Shown one piece after another: positions 6,211 to 13,316 of a stretch of DNA of 14,140 nt. Where the stretch lies: contig PMST01000405.1 of assembly GCA_003168295.1 (NCBI GenBank), positions 1 to 14,140 of the forward strand. The letters run 5' to 3'. Each line of letters begins with the position of its first letter. The stretch's first letter is position 1. A program made the translations under genes and the position numbers. The notes under the pieces were generated by a model. That model worked only from the letters and a program-made list of their open reading frames with translations, searched no databases and was not told where the DNA came from. The DNA comes from Actinomycetota bacterium (GTDB taxonomy: Bacteria; Actinomycetota; Actinomycetes; Streptosporangiales; Streptosporangiaceae).

Positions 6211-6903
6211 CTAGCCCCGCGCCGCTGGCCCGTCCCCGGCAGCAACGTCGTCGCCGGACTCCTCCCCGTCACCGTCCGGCAACGGCAAGGTGTCCAGGAT
6301 CGGATATCCAAGCAGGACGAACTCGACGGGCACCGCGTCCGGCGGACGGAGCTTCGGATCCCGCCGGTCAGCAAAACGGTGGTGCATCCCCACGACGCGA
6401 TCGTAGGCCTGCCGGATCTCCTCGTAGAGTTCCTGAGCCTCGGCGGGCGTCACGTACAGCCTGCTGGTAGATCCGCCCAGGTTGTCGTCGAAAGCGGCTG
6501 GCCACCACCTTCTCGACCCCAGGCTGCGCCGGGCCCGCGTCAGCACCCGGTCCATCCAGACCTGGTCGAGCGCCTCGCCGGCGTGCGAGACCTCAGGATC
6601 CTCCTGCCGCGTCCGCCAGCTCATCCCGTCGTAGGTCTGGCGCCATGGTCGTTCCCGGCCGCGCCCGCCGCCCGCCTCCTCCACGAAGCCGTATTTCGCC
6701 AGGGTCCGCAGGTGGAAGGCGCAGTTCGCGGGGGACTCGCCGAGCATCTCGCTGGCCTGCGTCGCGGTCAGGGTCCCGGCGTCGCCCAGTGCCTCGAGCA
6801 GGGCCCAGCGCATAGGATGCGCCAGCGCCCGGATGGCCTTCGGGTCGGTCAGGTTGAGCCGCCCCGGATCACCCTCGGGTTCGGAATGTTCTTCGGAAGT
6901 CAT
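6211..6903 (-). CDS. ArsR-type winged-helix transcriptional regulator
   Basis: A 230-aa protein. A winged helix near the N-terminus (20-90: DPKAIRALAHPMRWALLEAL, ATQASEMLGESPANCAFHLR, TLAKYGFVEEAGGG, then a basic RGRERPW wing) is followed by a long C-terminal helical and dimerisation region as in the larger 'ArsR/HTH_20' regulators. No metal-binding Cys pair is present, so it is probably not a metal sensor. The ATG at 6903 lacks a ribosome site and lies 8 nt after a TAGTGT -10, which points to a leaderless transcript. A TGTTTCGAAACA palindrome covers the -10-to-start interval, so autorepression is likely. Its promoter starts directly after the stop of the GMC oxidoreductase gene, which may be a second target. 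Confidence 0.87.
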   Translation of the reverse strand: MTSEEHSEPEGDPGRLNLTDPKAIRALAHPMRWALLEALGDAGTLTATQASEMLGESPANCAFHLRTLAKYGFVEEAGGGRGRERPWRQTYDGMSWRTRQEDPEVSHAGEALDQVWMDRVLTRARRSLGSRRWWPAAFDDNLGGSTSRLYVTPAEAQELYEEIRQAYDRVVGMHHRFADRRDPKLRPPDAVPVEFVLLGYPILDTLPLPDGDGEESGDDVAAGDGPAARG

Positions 6904-6955
6904 GTTTCGAAACACTACCCTCGAAAGAACTGTTTTGACAAGTCCATCGAAACAC
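6903..6955 (-). promoter_or_regulatory. Leaderless promoter and TTTCGAAA operator of the ArsR-type gene
   Basis: Minus-strand TTGTCA (6941-6936), 18-bp spacer, TAGTGT (6917-6912), then 8 nt to the ATG at 6903. The perfect palindrome TGTTTCGAAACA occupies 6903-6914, overlapping the -10 and the first base of the start codon. Related half-sites occur at 6921-6930 (TCGAAAGAAC) and 6947-6955 (TCGAAACAC, identical to 6907-6915), the latter upstream of the -35. The arrangement fits a repressor covering both ends of the promoter. Confidence 0.6.
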
Positions 6956-6970
6956 TTCTTCCGAGAATCC

Positions 6971-8671
6971 CTAGACCGGCGTCCCCGCGAGGTGACGCAT
7001 GTTGCGCAGGGCCACGGCCATGATGGTGTTCGTCGGGTTGTGGGCGCCGGACGTGACGAAGACGGAACCATCGGCGACGAAGACGTTGCCCAGCCCATGG
7101 ACGCGGCCGTAGGTGTCGGTCACGCTGGTGGCGGGGTCAGCGCCCATCATCATGCCGCCCATGACGTGATTCCCGGTCGGCAGGCCGCCGCTGTTCTCGG
7201 TGGCCGGCACGGCGAGGGCAACGCCGGCCCCGGCCTTGGTCATCATCTTCTTCAGCTGCGGTATCCAGAACTGCTGGGCGACCTGCTCGTGCTGGCCGGT
7301 ACTCCAGGTGACCCGGGCCACGGGCAGCCCGAAGACGTCTGTCACCGTGGGGTCGAGGGTCACCGTATGGTCCAGGTAGGGCAGGTCGTGGCCGATAATC
7401 TGGCAGCCGGCCAGCCGGTCGCGCAGGATCGAAGAGCGCATGAGCTGCTTGAAGTCCGTGCCGAACGGCTTGGCCGAGCGGACGAAGCCGAGCAGGGTCT
7501 GGTAAGACTGCGCCTCGGTGATCGGGTCCTGGCTGCCGCCTAGCTCCATGAGGCCGCCACGGATGTAGGGCAGGCCGTGGGCCCTGGCGAACGCCCGGGC
7601 GCCGGGAAAGTCGGGGTCGGCGGCGTCCTCCGCGCACTGCGTGATCGACCGGCCGCGGTAGGCGTGCATCCGTTCGTCAAGGAAGATCGCGGTGCCGTCG
7701 ATGAACGAGTGCAGCATCAGCCTGCGGCCAAGTTTCCCGCTCTGGTCAGGGAACTCAGAAAGCAGCGCGAGGCGTGACGTCTCGATGGCCGACGCCGCCA
7801 TCACGACGATATCGGCGTTCTCGGTACCTGATACCAGGCCTCGTTCCGTCATCCGAACCCAATTCACCCCGGTGGCAGCCCCGGACCTCAGCCGGATCTT
7901 GGTCACCATCGTCTCCGGGACCAGCCTGACCCGCCCGGTCCGCAGCGCCCGCCGCAGCGGGATGAGCGCGGCCGGCCTGGCCACCACCGGGCAGCCGAAA
8001 CCGCTGCAGAACCCGCAGTCGTTACAGACGCGCTGGTCGTTGTAGGGCCGGGAGTTGATCGCCATGGGGAACGGGTACGGGTGCAGGCCGATGGCCGCGG
8101 CCCCGGCGGCCACCGCGATGGACGAGCGCTGCTGGGGGCCGGGCGGCATCGGGTACTGCCTGGCGCGGGGCGCATGCTTGCGCACGATGTCGGGGATGGC
8201 CCGGGCGTCGCCCTGCACGCCGATCAGCTGCTCCACCTCGTCGTAATAGGGCGCGATCTCGGCGTAGCTGAACGGCCAGTCGGCCACGTCGGCGCCCGGC
8301 ACCGGCCCCAGGGCGGAGAGTTGCTGGAAATCGATGTCCCAGAACCTCGGCACCTTGGCGTCCCAGTGCACGGTCCCGCCGCCGACGACCTGCGGCAGTT
8401 CGTCGACGCTGCCGGTGTACTGGACGGCCGAGGCCTGGTTCGGCCGCCAGGTGCGCGGGAACACCTCCGGGTCGGTCCCGGGGAAGTTGCGCACCTGGGT
8501 GGCCAGGCTGTCGTTGGCGAACACCGTGCCGATCGGTCCCTCGCCGGCGAGGTTGGAGAAGTGGTTGGCGCCCTTTTCGAAGACCACGACCTGCCATCCG
8601 GCCTGGGCCAGCTCCATCGCGGCGAACGAGCCGCCCGCGCCGCTGCCGATCACCACCGCCTGGCCCGTCAC
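6971..8671 (-). CDS. GMC-family FAD-dependent oxidoreductase, gluconate/fructose-dehydrogenase large-subunit type
   Basis: A 566-aa flavoprotein. The Rossmann FAD site is VIGSGAGGSFAAMELAQAGW (7-26) with acidic E32. The second GMC segment is VVGGGTVHWDAKVPRF (95-110), and the C-terminal active-site region has GNHVMGG (500-506), the VFVADGSVF strand (531-539) and SGAHNPTNTIMAVALRN (541-557) with the His-Asn pair H544/N545. A cysteine cluster, C216-x2-C219-x2-C222-x4-C227, lies mid-protein. Some bacterial FAD sugar dehydrogenases bind an Fe-S cluster in this region, so a cluster is plausible. It has no signal peptide, while the upstream subunit 3 has a Tat signal, matching known co-export of such complexes. 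Start is GTG 8671 with GAGGGG 6 nt upstream. Likely substrate is a sugar, sugar acid or polyol; which one is unknown. Confidence 0.9.
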   Translation of the reverse strand: MTGQAVVIGSGAGGSFAAMELAQAGWQVVVFEKGANHFSNLAGEGPIGTVFANDSLATQVRNFPGTDPEVFPRTWRPNQASAVQYTGSVDELPQVVGGGTVHWDAKVPRFWDIDFQQLSALGPVPGADVADWPFSYAEIAPYYDEVEQLIGVQGDARAIPDIVRKHAPRARQYPMPPGPQQRSSIAVAAGAAAIGLHPYPFPMAINSRPYNDQRVCNDCGFCSGFGCPVVARPAALIPLRRALRTGRVRLVPETMVTKIRLRSGAATGVNWVRMTERGLVSGTENADIVVMAASAIETSRLALLSEFPDQSGKLGRRLMLHSFIDGTAIFLDERMHAYRGRSITQCAEDAADPDFPGARAFARAHGLPYIRGGLMELGGSQDPITEAQSYQTLLGFVRSAKPFGTDFKQLMRSSILRDRLAGCQIIGHDLPYLDHTVTLDPTVTDVFGLPVARVTWSTGQHEQVAQQFWIPQLKKMMTKAGAGVALAVPATENSGGLPTGNHVMGGMMMGADPATSVTDTYGRVHGLGNVFVADGSVFVTSGAHNPTNTIMAVALRNMRHLAGTPV

Positions 8672-8674
8672 ACC

Positions 8675-8707
8675 GCGCCCCTCACAGTGCGCCCCTCACA
8701 GTGCGCC
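8675..8707. repeat. 14-bp tandem duplication in the intercistronic gap of the dehydrogenase operon
   Basis: GCGCCCCTCACAGT occurs twice in a row (8675-8688 and 8689-8702), followed by a partial third GCGCC. On the minus strand each copy carries TGTGAGGGGCGC. The upstream copy provides the stop of subunit 3 (TGA at 8698-8696) and the downstream copy the GAGGGG ribosome site of the GMC gene. Confidence 0.85.
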
Positions 8708-9538
8708 TAGGAGCTGCAGCACGGCGGCCACGATGCTGGTGTCGTCGACCGGGGTGCGCCCGTCAGAACGCTCGACCTCGTCGCTGGTGTAGCCGCGCGG
8801 CTGGATGTCGCCGGGGAAGCCGATGTCCTTCCAGCCGGCCAGGCCCCGGTTACCGCCGTACTCGGGGTTGGCGTACAGACCCTCGATCGTGTGCTCGAAC
8901 AGCAGCGCGGTGAACGTGCTCACGGACGGAGTGGCCAGGATCTTGTCACGCTTCGCGGGGGCGGCCTTGGTGAAATCCCCGTCCGCGAGCTTGTCCAGGG
9001 CGGCGATGCCTTGCTTGTACTGCTGCTGCCAGCCGGTGAGGCGCTTGCGCCACGCGATGCGGGTGACCGGATCGAGCGTCACGAAGGAGGCCATGAGATC
9101 GGGGCCGGACCTGTGCCGGTTGCTCCACGGGCCGCCCGCGAAGACCATCGGCGGCGGGACCCCGGTTCCGCTGATCGCACCGAGGGATCCGAGCATCATG
9201 TCGATGTAGTCGGTCACGCCGGCCTCACGCGCCCCGGGATGGCCCGCCTCGGCGGGGTCATCCCGGGGGCCGGGAGCTATCCGCGCCGTCGCATCCTCCA
9301 CCACGGTGGCCTCATGGCCGGTGAAAAACCGCAGGACCCGGGCGCCCGGCGCAGGCGGGTTCGAACCGGCCGCCGGGGATGTGCAGCCGGTCGACCCGAG
9401 CACGGCCGCCGAGGCGACGACGGCGGGTATCGCCGAGATCGCGGTGATGACGGCGCGGCGCGGCAGGCCCGGGGCCGTTGGGGACCCGGCCGTCACTGGG
9501 GCGCTGGCAGGCGCGGGCGGTTTGCTGACAGGCACCAT
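8696..9538 (-). CDS. Gluconate 2-dehydrogenase subunit 3-family protein with Tat signal
   Basis: A 280-aa protein of the Gluconate_2-dh3 family, the small partner of GMC dehydrogenases. The twin-arginine signal is LPRRAVITAISAIPAVVASA (25-44), ending in LGSTGC; the Cys is a possible lipid site but the -3 Ser is atypical. Family blocks: LRFFTGHEATVVEDATARI (69-87), DYIDMMLG, and FEHTIEGLYANPEYGGNRGL followed by GWKDIGFPGDIQPRGY (214-250). The subunit helps assemble and export the flavoprotein encoded 24 nt downstream. I prefer ATG 9538 (GGGG 6-9 nt upstream, shorter Tat n-region); ATG 9571 is the alternative. A possible promoter is TTGCGC (9629-9624), 17 bp, CATGAT (9606-9601), with an inverted repeat GCGCC/GGCGC (9611-9627) over the spacer. 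No cytochrome c subunit follows. Confidence 0.86.
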   Translation of the reverse strand: MVPVSKPPAPASAPVTAGSPTAPGLPRRAVITAISAIPAVVASAAVLGSTGCTSPAAGSNPPAPGARVLRFFTGHEATVVEDATARIAPGPRDDPAEAGHPGAREAGVTDYIDMMLGSLGAISGTGVPPPMVFAGGPWSNRHRSGPDLMASFVTLDPVTRIAWRKRLTGWQQQYKQGIAALDKLADGDFTKAAPAKRDKILATPSVSTFTALLFEHTIEGLYANPEYGGNRGLAGWKDIGFPGDIQPRGYTSDEVERSDGRTPVDDTSIVAAVLQLLGAL

Positions 9539-9707
9539 TGACACCCCGGGGCGGCTGGTCGGGCGCGGCATTGCTGGTTCGTAGGCGGACGTCTGGGAAA
9601 ATCATGATGTGCGCCTCAGGCTGGCGCAAGGGCAGGCCGCTTTCGATCTCGCCTCAAGGACACGGTGCCCTTCCCGGGAGCTGACCGAGGGGCGCGGGTC
9701 GTCCCGG

Positions 9708-10649
9708 TTAAGGGCTGTCCGGCGTCTGAGCGCTCCCCGTCTCCGTGGCCGTGGCCGTGGCCTGCTGATGCCTGTAGGCCTGCCGTGAGAGCGGGTGACC
9801 CGGGCCCAGGATCAGCGGGGCGTTGGCGCTTTCTGCCGCTTGCTGTTGCTGGGCCAGCTGGGAACCCGGCGTGGCGTAGAGGACGTGAATCGATGCGTCT
9901 CCGCTGCCGCGCGGGCTCACGGGTGCCACTGCCGCCGGGTTGCCCTGCTCGTCGGTGACCCAAAGCTCGAAGTCGTCATATTTAAAGAGCTGAATGTCGA
10001 CAATCGGCGTGGGGTAGTGATGCACCCCGGCAGGCTCCTGGACCGGGCCCGGGGCTGGGGCCGCAGTGCCGCCGCCGGCCGGCGTGCTGGTGGCGCTGGC
10101 CGCGGTCCCGGAGCCGTCAGCAGGGGCACTAGTGGCGTCGGCGGGCGCATCAGTGTCGTCGTCCGGGGTGCTGGTGCCTCCGGGCAGCGTGCCGATGTGG
10201 AAAGTGGGCTGCAGCGGGACGCCGGCGTTAAAGAGGGAGTCCGTCCACCTGGCCACCCCTGCCGCGTCGGTAATCGGCGTGTCCAGCAGGCCGCCCGGAT
10301 CGAGTTCCTGCTTGATCTCTGGCGCAAGGAGGTCATACAGGCGCTTGGCGTTCTGCCGCAGCAGGTCAATTTTCCCAGGCTCCGCACAAAACTGGGCCGA
10401 CCATTCTACGCCGGCCAAATTACGGACGAGAAACCAGCCCTGGTCGTCTTTCAACCACAGGGCGCCGCCATGATGATCCTGAAATGGCGCCGATCCGTAG
10501 ACTAGCCCCGTCGCCCCGGCCGCGATTTCGTTCATTTTCTCGCGCGCCGCTACATACTCCGGGGAGTCGGCACGCGCCGGGTGGTTAGGAACCTGGATAC
10601 TCCACGGATGCGTCTCGGACTCCGAATGAACGGGCTCGGTGCTCGTCAT
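9708..10649 (-). CDS. Uncharacterised actinobacterial protein (possibly DUF6424) with low-complexity insert
   Basis: A 313-aa protein, function unknown. A conserved-looking N-terminal part (THPWSIQVPNHPARADSPEY, 13-32; YGSAPFQDHHGG, 51-62; LWLKDDQGWFLVRNLAG, 64-80; EWSAQFCAEP, 82-91) and C-terminal part (VHHYPTPIVDIQLFKYDDF, 209-227; ELWVTDEQGNPAAV, 228-241; SPRGSGDASIHVLYATPGSQ, 245-264) are separated by about 50 residues of Ala/Thr/Pro/Asp/Gly low complexity (159-207). A Gln/Ala/Thr tail follows. I associate this pattern with DUF6424 from memory, unverified. The family is cytosolic by appearance: no signal or membrane segment. Start ATG 10649 is supported by GGGGAGGG 8 nt upstream. It stands alone, 169 nt before the dehydrogenase operon on the same strand; no functional link is evident. 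Confidence 0.75.
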   Translation of the reverse strand: MTSTEPVHSESETHPWSIQVPNHPARADSPEYVAAREKMNEIAAGATGLVYGSAPFQDHHGGALWLKDDQGWFLVRNLAGVEWSAQFCAEPGKIDLLRQNAKRLYDLLAPEIKQELDPGGLLDTPITDAAGVARWTDSLFNAGVPLQPTFHIGTLPGGTSTPDDDTDAPADATSAPADGSGTAASATSTPAGGGTAAPAPGPVQEPAGVHHYPTPIVDIQLFKYDDFELWVTDEQGNPAAVAPVSPRGSGDASIHVLYATPGSQLAQQQQAAESANAPLILGPGHPLSRQAYRHQQATATATETGSAQTPDSP

Positions 10650-10833
10650 CGACTTTCCCTCCCCTGGGCGGACAAGGGCTTCGCCGGTCTTACCCGCCAC
10701 CTGCCAAGGAGGCCGCGCGGGACAGCTGCCCATTTATCCGACATAGTGTCACCCGGCCCGGACAATAACCAGACCAGGAATTCGGGGGCAGGAGCCAGCG
10801 GGCGCCGACGGCATAAGCGGCCTGTTGGATGAG

Positions 10834-11328
10834 TCAGCGGTCCCTGGTGAGCTTCCTGCGATAGGCGATGCTCCCGGCTCCGGCCAGGATCGCCCCTCCG
10901 CCCAGCCCGAAGAGCAAGACGTCCTGGACTCCGGCCGTGCCGCCGCCGCCGGTGGAGGGGGGCGTGGTGGGGAACGCGCTGGCCGACCGGCGCGGCGTCG
11001 GCGACGCAGCTGCCGTCGGCGACGTCCTCGCGGTCGCCGTGGCCGACGCTGCCGGCGACGTCGTCCCTGTCGCCGTGGCCGACGCGGTCGAACCGTCAGA
11101 AGGGCTTGCGGTGGTGGTGGGCGGGACGCTAGCTGGCCTGCTGCTAGGCACGGCGGTCGGTGAGGCGGAGCCGGTTACCGACGGGGTGAAGATGGCCGGT
11201 GTCGTGGTCGAGGAGGTTCCCGAGCAGGCCGAGAGCACAACGCAAGCGAAGATGGCCGAGACGCCGCAGCCGACGGCGGTCAGTCGCGCGCCGAGCATAT
11301 TCCCCGCGATGGTCGTGCGCACCTTCAT
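10834..11328 (-). CDS. Short surface protein with lipobox and C-terminal sortase-type signal
   Basis: A 164-aa protein built almost entirely of anchors. The N-terminal export signal (residues 1-34) ends in a good lipobox, LSAC with C35. Residues 36-122 are Ser/Thr/Pro/Ala-rich spacer with no folded domain. The C-terminus is PPSTGGGG (123-130), a hydrophobic run DVLLFGLGGGAILAGAGSIAY (136-156) and a basic tail RRKLTRDR, the layout of a cell-wall sorting signal. The divergent neighbour is a class F sortase, so this is its likely substrate. Having both a lipobox and a sorting signal in one chain is odd. Start ATG 11328 has AGGAGG 4-6 nt upstream. The stop at 10834 leaves 184 nt to the next minus-strand gene, where I see no further gene. 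Confidence 0.8.
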   Translation of the reverse strand: MKVRTTIAGNMLGARLTAVGCGVSAIFACVVLSACSGTSSTTTPAIFTPSVTGSASPTAVPSSRPASVPPTTTASPSDGSTASATATGTTSPAASATATARTSPTAAASPTPRRSASAFPTTPPSTGGGGTAGVQDVLLFGLGGGAILAGAGSIAYRRKLTRDR

Positions 11329-11508
11329 GGAACCTCCTGGTGGGTCCGCCGGGTGGCGAATTTGTTTCCCGATTCCAGCGCCGGAAAACGGCTTCGGAAC
11401 AGAAAAGTGCGTGGCCAGCATGGACGGCACCGAGATGCCCATGGCGTGTTCAGCATTGGAATATTAGGCTACGCGAGTACGACCACCCGGAGAAGGAGGG
11501 GGACGGCA

Positions 11509-12240
11509 TTGGGAGACGCGGGATGGCGGCGCATAGCCGGATTCCGCGTGGTGGCCTCCTGGCCGCAGGGCGGCTACGCTCCCCCGCCCACGGCACCGAG
11601 AAGCCTGCGGGCCCGGGTGGCCGGGGTGGCCGGAGTCCTGCTCATCATGGGCGGGGTCGCCGCGGTAGGCGTGGCGATCAGCGCCCAGGTGCATGCGCCG
11701 CAGCCATCCCGATCCGCGGCGGGTGCCATCGGGGCATCCGCGCGGTTGTCACTGCCGCGATCCCTGCCGGTTTCCGTCGATATCCCGGCCATCGGCGTCA
11801 CCTCGAGACTGCTCCACCTGGGCGTCAACTCCGACGGCTCGATTCAGGTCCCGTCGCTCGTGACGAGCGCGGCTGAGGCGGCGTGGTACAAGTACTCCGC
11901 GACGCCCGGCCAGATCGGGGCGTCGGTCATCGAAGGTCACGTCGACAGCTATCAGGGGCCCGCGGTTTTCTTCCGCCTCGGGGCCCTGCGCCCCGGGGAC
12001 ACCATCGACGTGCGGCTTGCCGACGGGGTCACGGCTATTTTCAAGGTCACCGGCGTACGCAAATACCTTAAATCACATTTCCCGGCAAAAGCCATTTACC
12101 AGGCGACCGGCTACGCGGCGCTGCGCCTGATAACCTGCGGCGGCGCTTTCGACTACACCACCGGCCATTACCTGAGTTCCACCGTCGTCTTCGCGTCCCT
12201 CATCTCCGCGCGGCCGGCCCGTCCCCCGGCGGCGGCTTAG
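11509..12240 (+). CDS. Class F sortase (membrane transpeptidase)
   Basis: A 243-aa sortase: a short cytosolic N-terminus, one membrane anchor (RVAGVAGVLLIMGGVAAVGV, 36-55) and an extracytoplasmic beta-barrel. Motifs are IPAIGVTSRLLHLGV (92-106), the catalytic His in IEGHVDS (H144), and LRLITCGG with catalytic Cys210. The third catalytic residue, an Arg normally in the last strand, is not obvious: the segment reads FDYTTGHYLSSTVVFA (214-229). The start is TTG 11509, chosen because AAGGAGG lies 9 nt upstream; the open frame further upstream (from 11353) lacks a ribosome site and its composition does not look coding. It is divergent from the sorting-signal protein across a 180-bp gap, and the two probably form an enzyme-substrate pair at the cell envelope. 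Confidence 0.88.
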   Translation: MGDAGWRRIAGFRVVASWPQGGYAPPPTAPRSLRARVAGVAGVLLIMGGVAAVGVAISAQVHAPQPSRSAAGAIGASARLSLPRSLPVSVDIPAIGVTSRLLHLGVNSDGSIQVPSLVTSAAEAAWYKYSATPGQIGASVIEGHVDSYQGPAVFFRLGALRPGDTIDVRLADGVTAIFKVTGVRKYLKSHFPAKAIYQATGYAALRLITCGGAFDYTTGHYLSSTVVFASLISARPARPPAAA

Positions 12241-12443
12241 CCGAGGGCCGCGGGCCAGGAATGCCCTTACCCGGCGACCGCGTCGTAGATGGCCTGGCTG
12301 TATTCGGCACTGCGGCTGGAGGCATTACCCTGTCGCGCAGCCGCGCTCAGCGGTCAGTACACCCGGGCACAAGCACCCCGCAGCCACGGCGCGTCGCCGT
12401 AAACGCGACTCCCGTGAATCCCGCCAATGGGCACGGAGCGGGC

Positions 12444-13013
12444 TCAGCAGCCAGCGGGCAGGCTGATCAGGGTGCCTGCCTGCCGGAGCGGGAGTGGCCA
12501 GCAGTTGCATTCCCCGGCGTCGGATCCGTAGCCGGTGCGGGCATTGATCACCACTGAGTAATCGGTGTAGACCGGCACGGCGTGTGCCTGTGCGGTGGCC
12601 GTAGAGGGGGCCAAAGCGGGGGCACTGTGGTTCCAGTGAATCGCCCGGGCGCGGACTTCGACGACCCAGACCAGGGTGCGGGGTGCCATCCCGGTGCTGA
12701 TGTCGCCTTGTGACTCGATCGGCTCGCCTTTGGCGTAGGTGGTCAGGACCAGGTGTACCTGCTCGATATGGGTGAAGAACCCCCGTGACACCCGCCCGGT
12801 GACGAGCCTGCACGCCTGCGTTGCCGGCATGACGCCGGGCGGCAGCGTCACGGCGGGTGTGACCGCATTGCCGGATTTCGGCGTGGCGCCCGCCGGTGCC
12901 TGGGCCGCGCCGCAGCCGCACATTAGCGCCACCGCCGCTGCGGTCATGATGGCGAGCGCGCAGGCTCGTACCCGGCCCCCCGGTCCCCGGCCTCCGGGGT
13001 GGCCCTTCCTCAC
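12444..13013 (-). CDS. Putative secreted lipoprotein, unknown function
   Basis: A 189-aa protein from the chosen GTG at 13013. The N-terminus is lipoprotein-like: MRKGHPGGRGPGGRVR, a hydrophobic core ACALAIMTAAAVALM (17-31) and a Cys pair (C32, C34) where cleavage could occur, although MCGC is a poor lipobox. The mature part is one beta-rich domain (TQACRLVTGRVSRGFFTHIE, VHLVLTTYAKGEP, LVWVVEVRARAIHW) with an extracytoplasmic-style Cys-rich end (GECNCWPLPL, final C). No known family recognised. The frame is open up to ATG 13130, but residues coded there look like random Arg/Pro-rich sequence and lack a signal; ATG 12947 would cut into the signal. The ribosome site is weak for all options. It converges with the sortase, separated by 203 nt in which I see no gene. 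Confidence 0.6.
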   Translation of the reverse strand: MRKGHPGGRGPGGRVRACALAIMTAAAVALMCGCGAAQAPAGATPKSGNAVTPAVTLPPGVMPATQACRLVTGRVSRGFFTHIEQVHLVLTTYAKGEPIESQGDISTGMAPRTLVWVVEVRARAIHWNHSAPALAPSTATAQAHAVPVYTDYSVVINARTGYGSDAGECNCWPLPLRQAGTLISLPAGC

Positions 13014-13316
13014 GTCCGGCCATGCGGTGCCGCCCTCCAGGCGATGGCCCCGGGAGATAACGGGCGGGCTGAGCGCCCGGTGCGGCGCGCAACCATGACT
13101 CTCACCGCGGGTGACTGGCTGAATGGTCATAGCACACCGGTGCTTCCCTCGTGACCGGCTGGGATCACGCCGTGGTGGGGTAGCACCCCGCCGCTGGGTA
13201 TCCCGCTTCCCACATCAGACGCCGCAGCCCGCTCAGCGGTTGCAGTGAGCCCGATACGACGGTGGAACGGCCTGCCGGCCCTGGGCGCCCGCCATAACCT
13301 AATGCCCGGCCGCGCG

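Noticed and set aside
8081..8710. 209-codon plus-strand frame over the GMC gene
   Set aside because: Antisense shadow of an oxidoreductase with all family motifs; no ribosome site or recognisable domain.
11353..11508. N-terminal extension of the sortase to 11353
   Set aside because: No ribosome site there, and the residues look like non-coding translation. The TTG at 11509 has AAGGAGG at proper distance and gives the usual short cytosolic tail before the membrane anchor.
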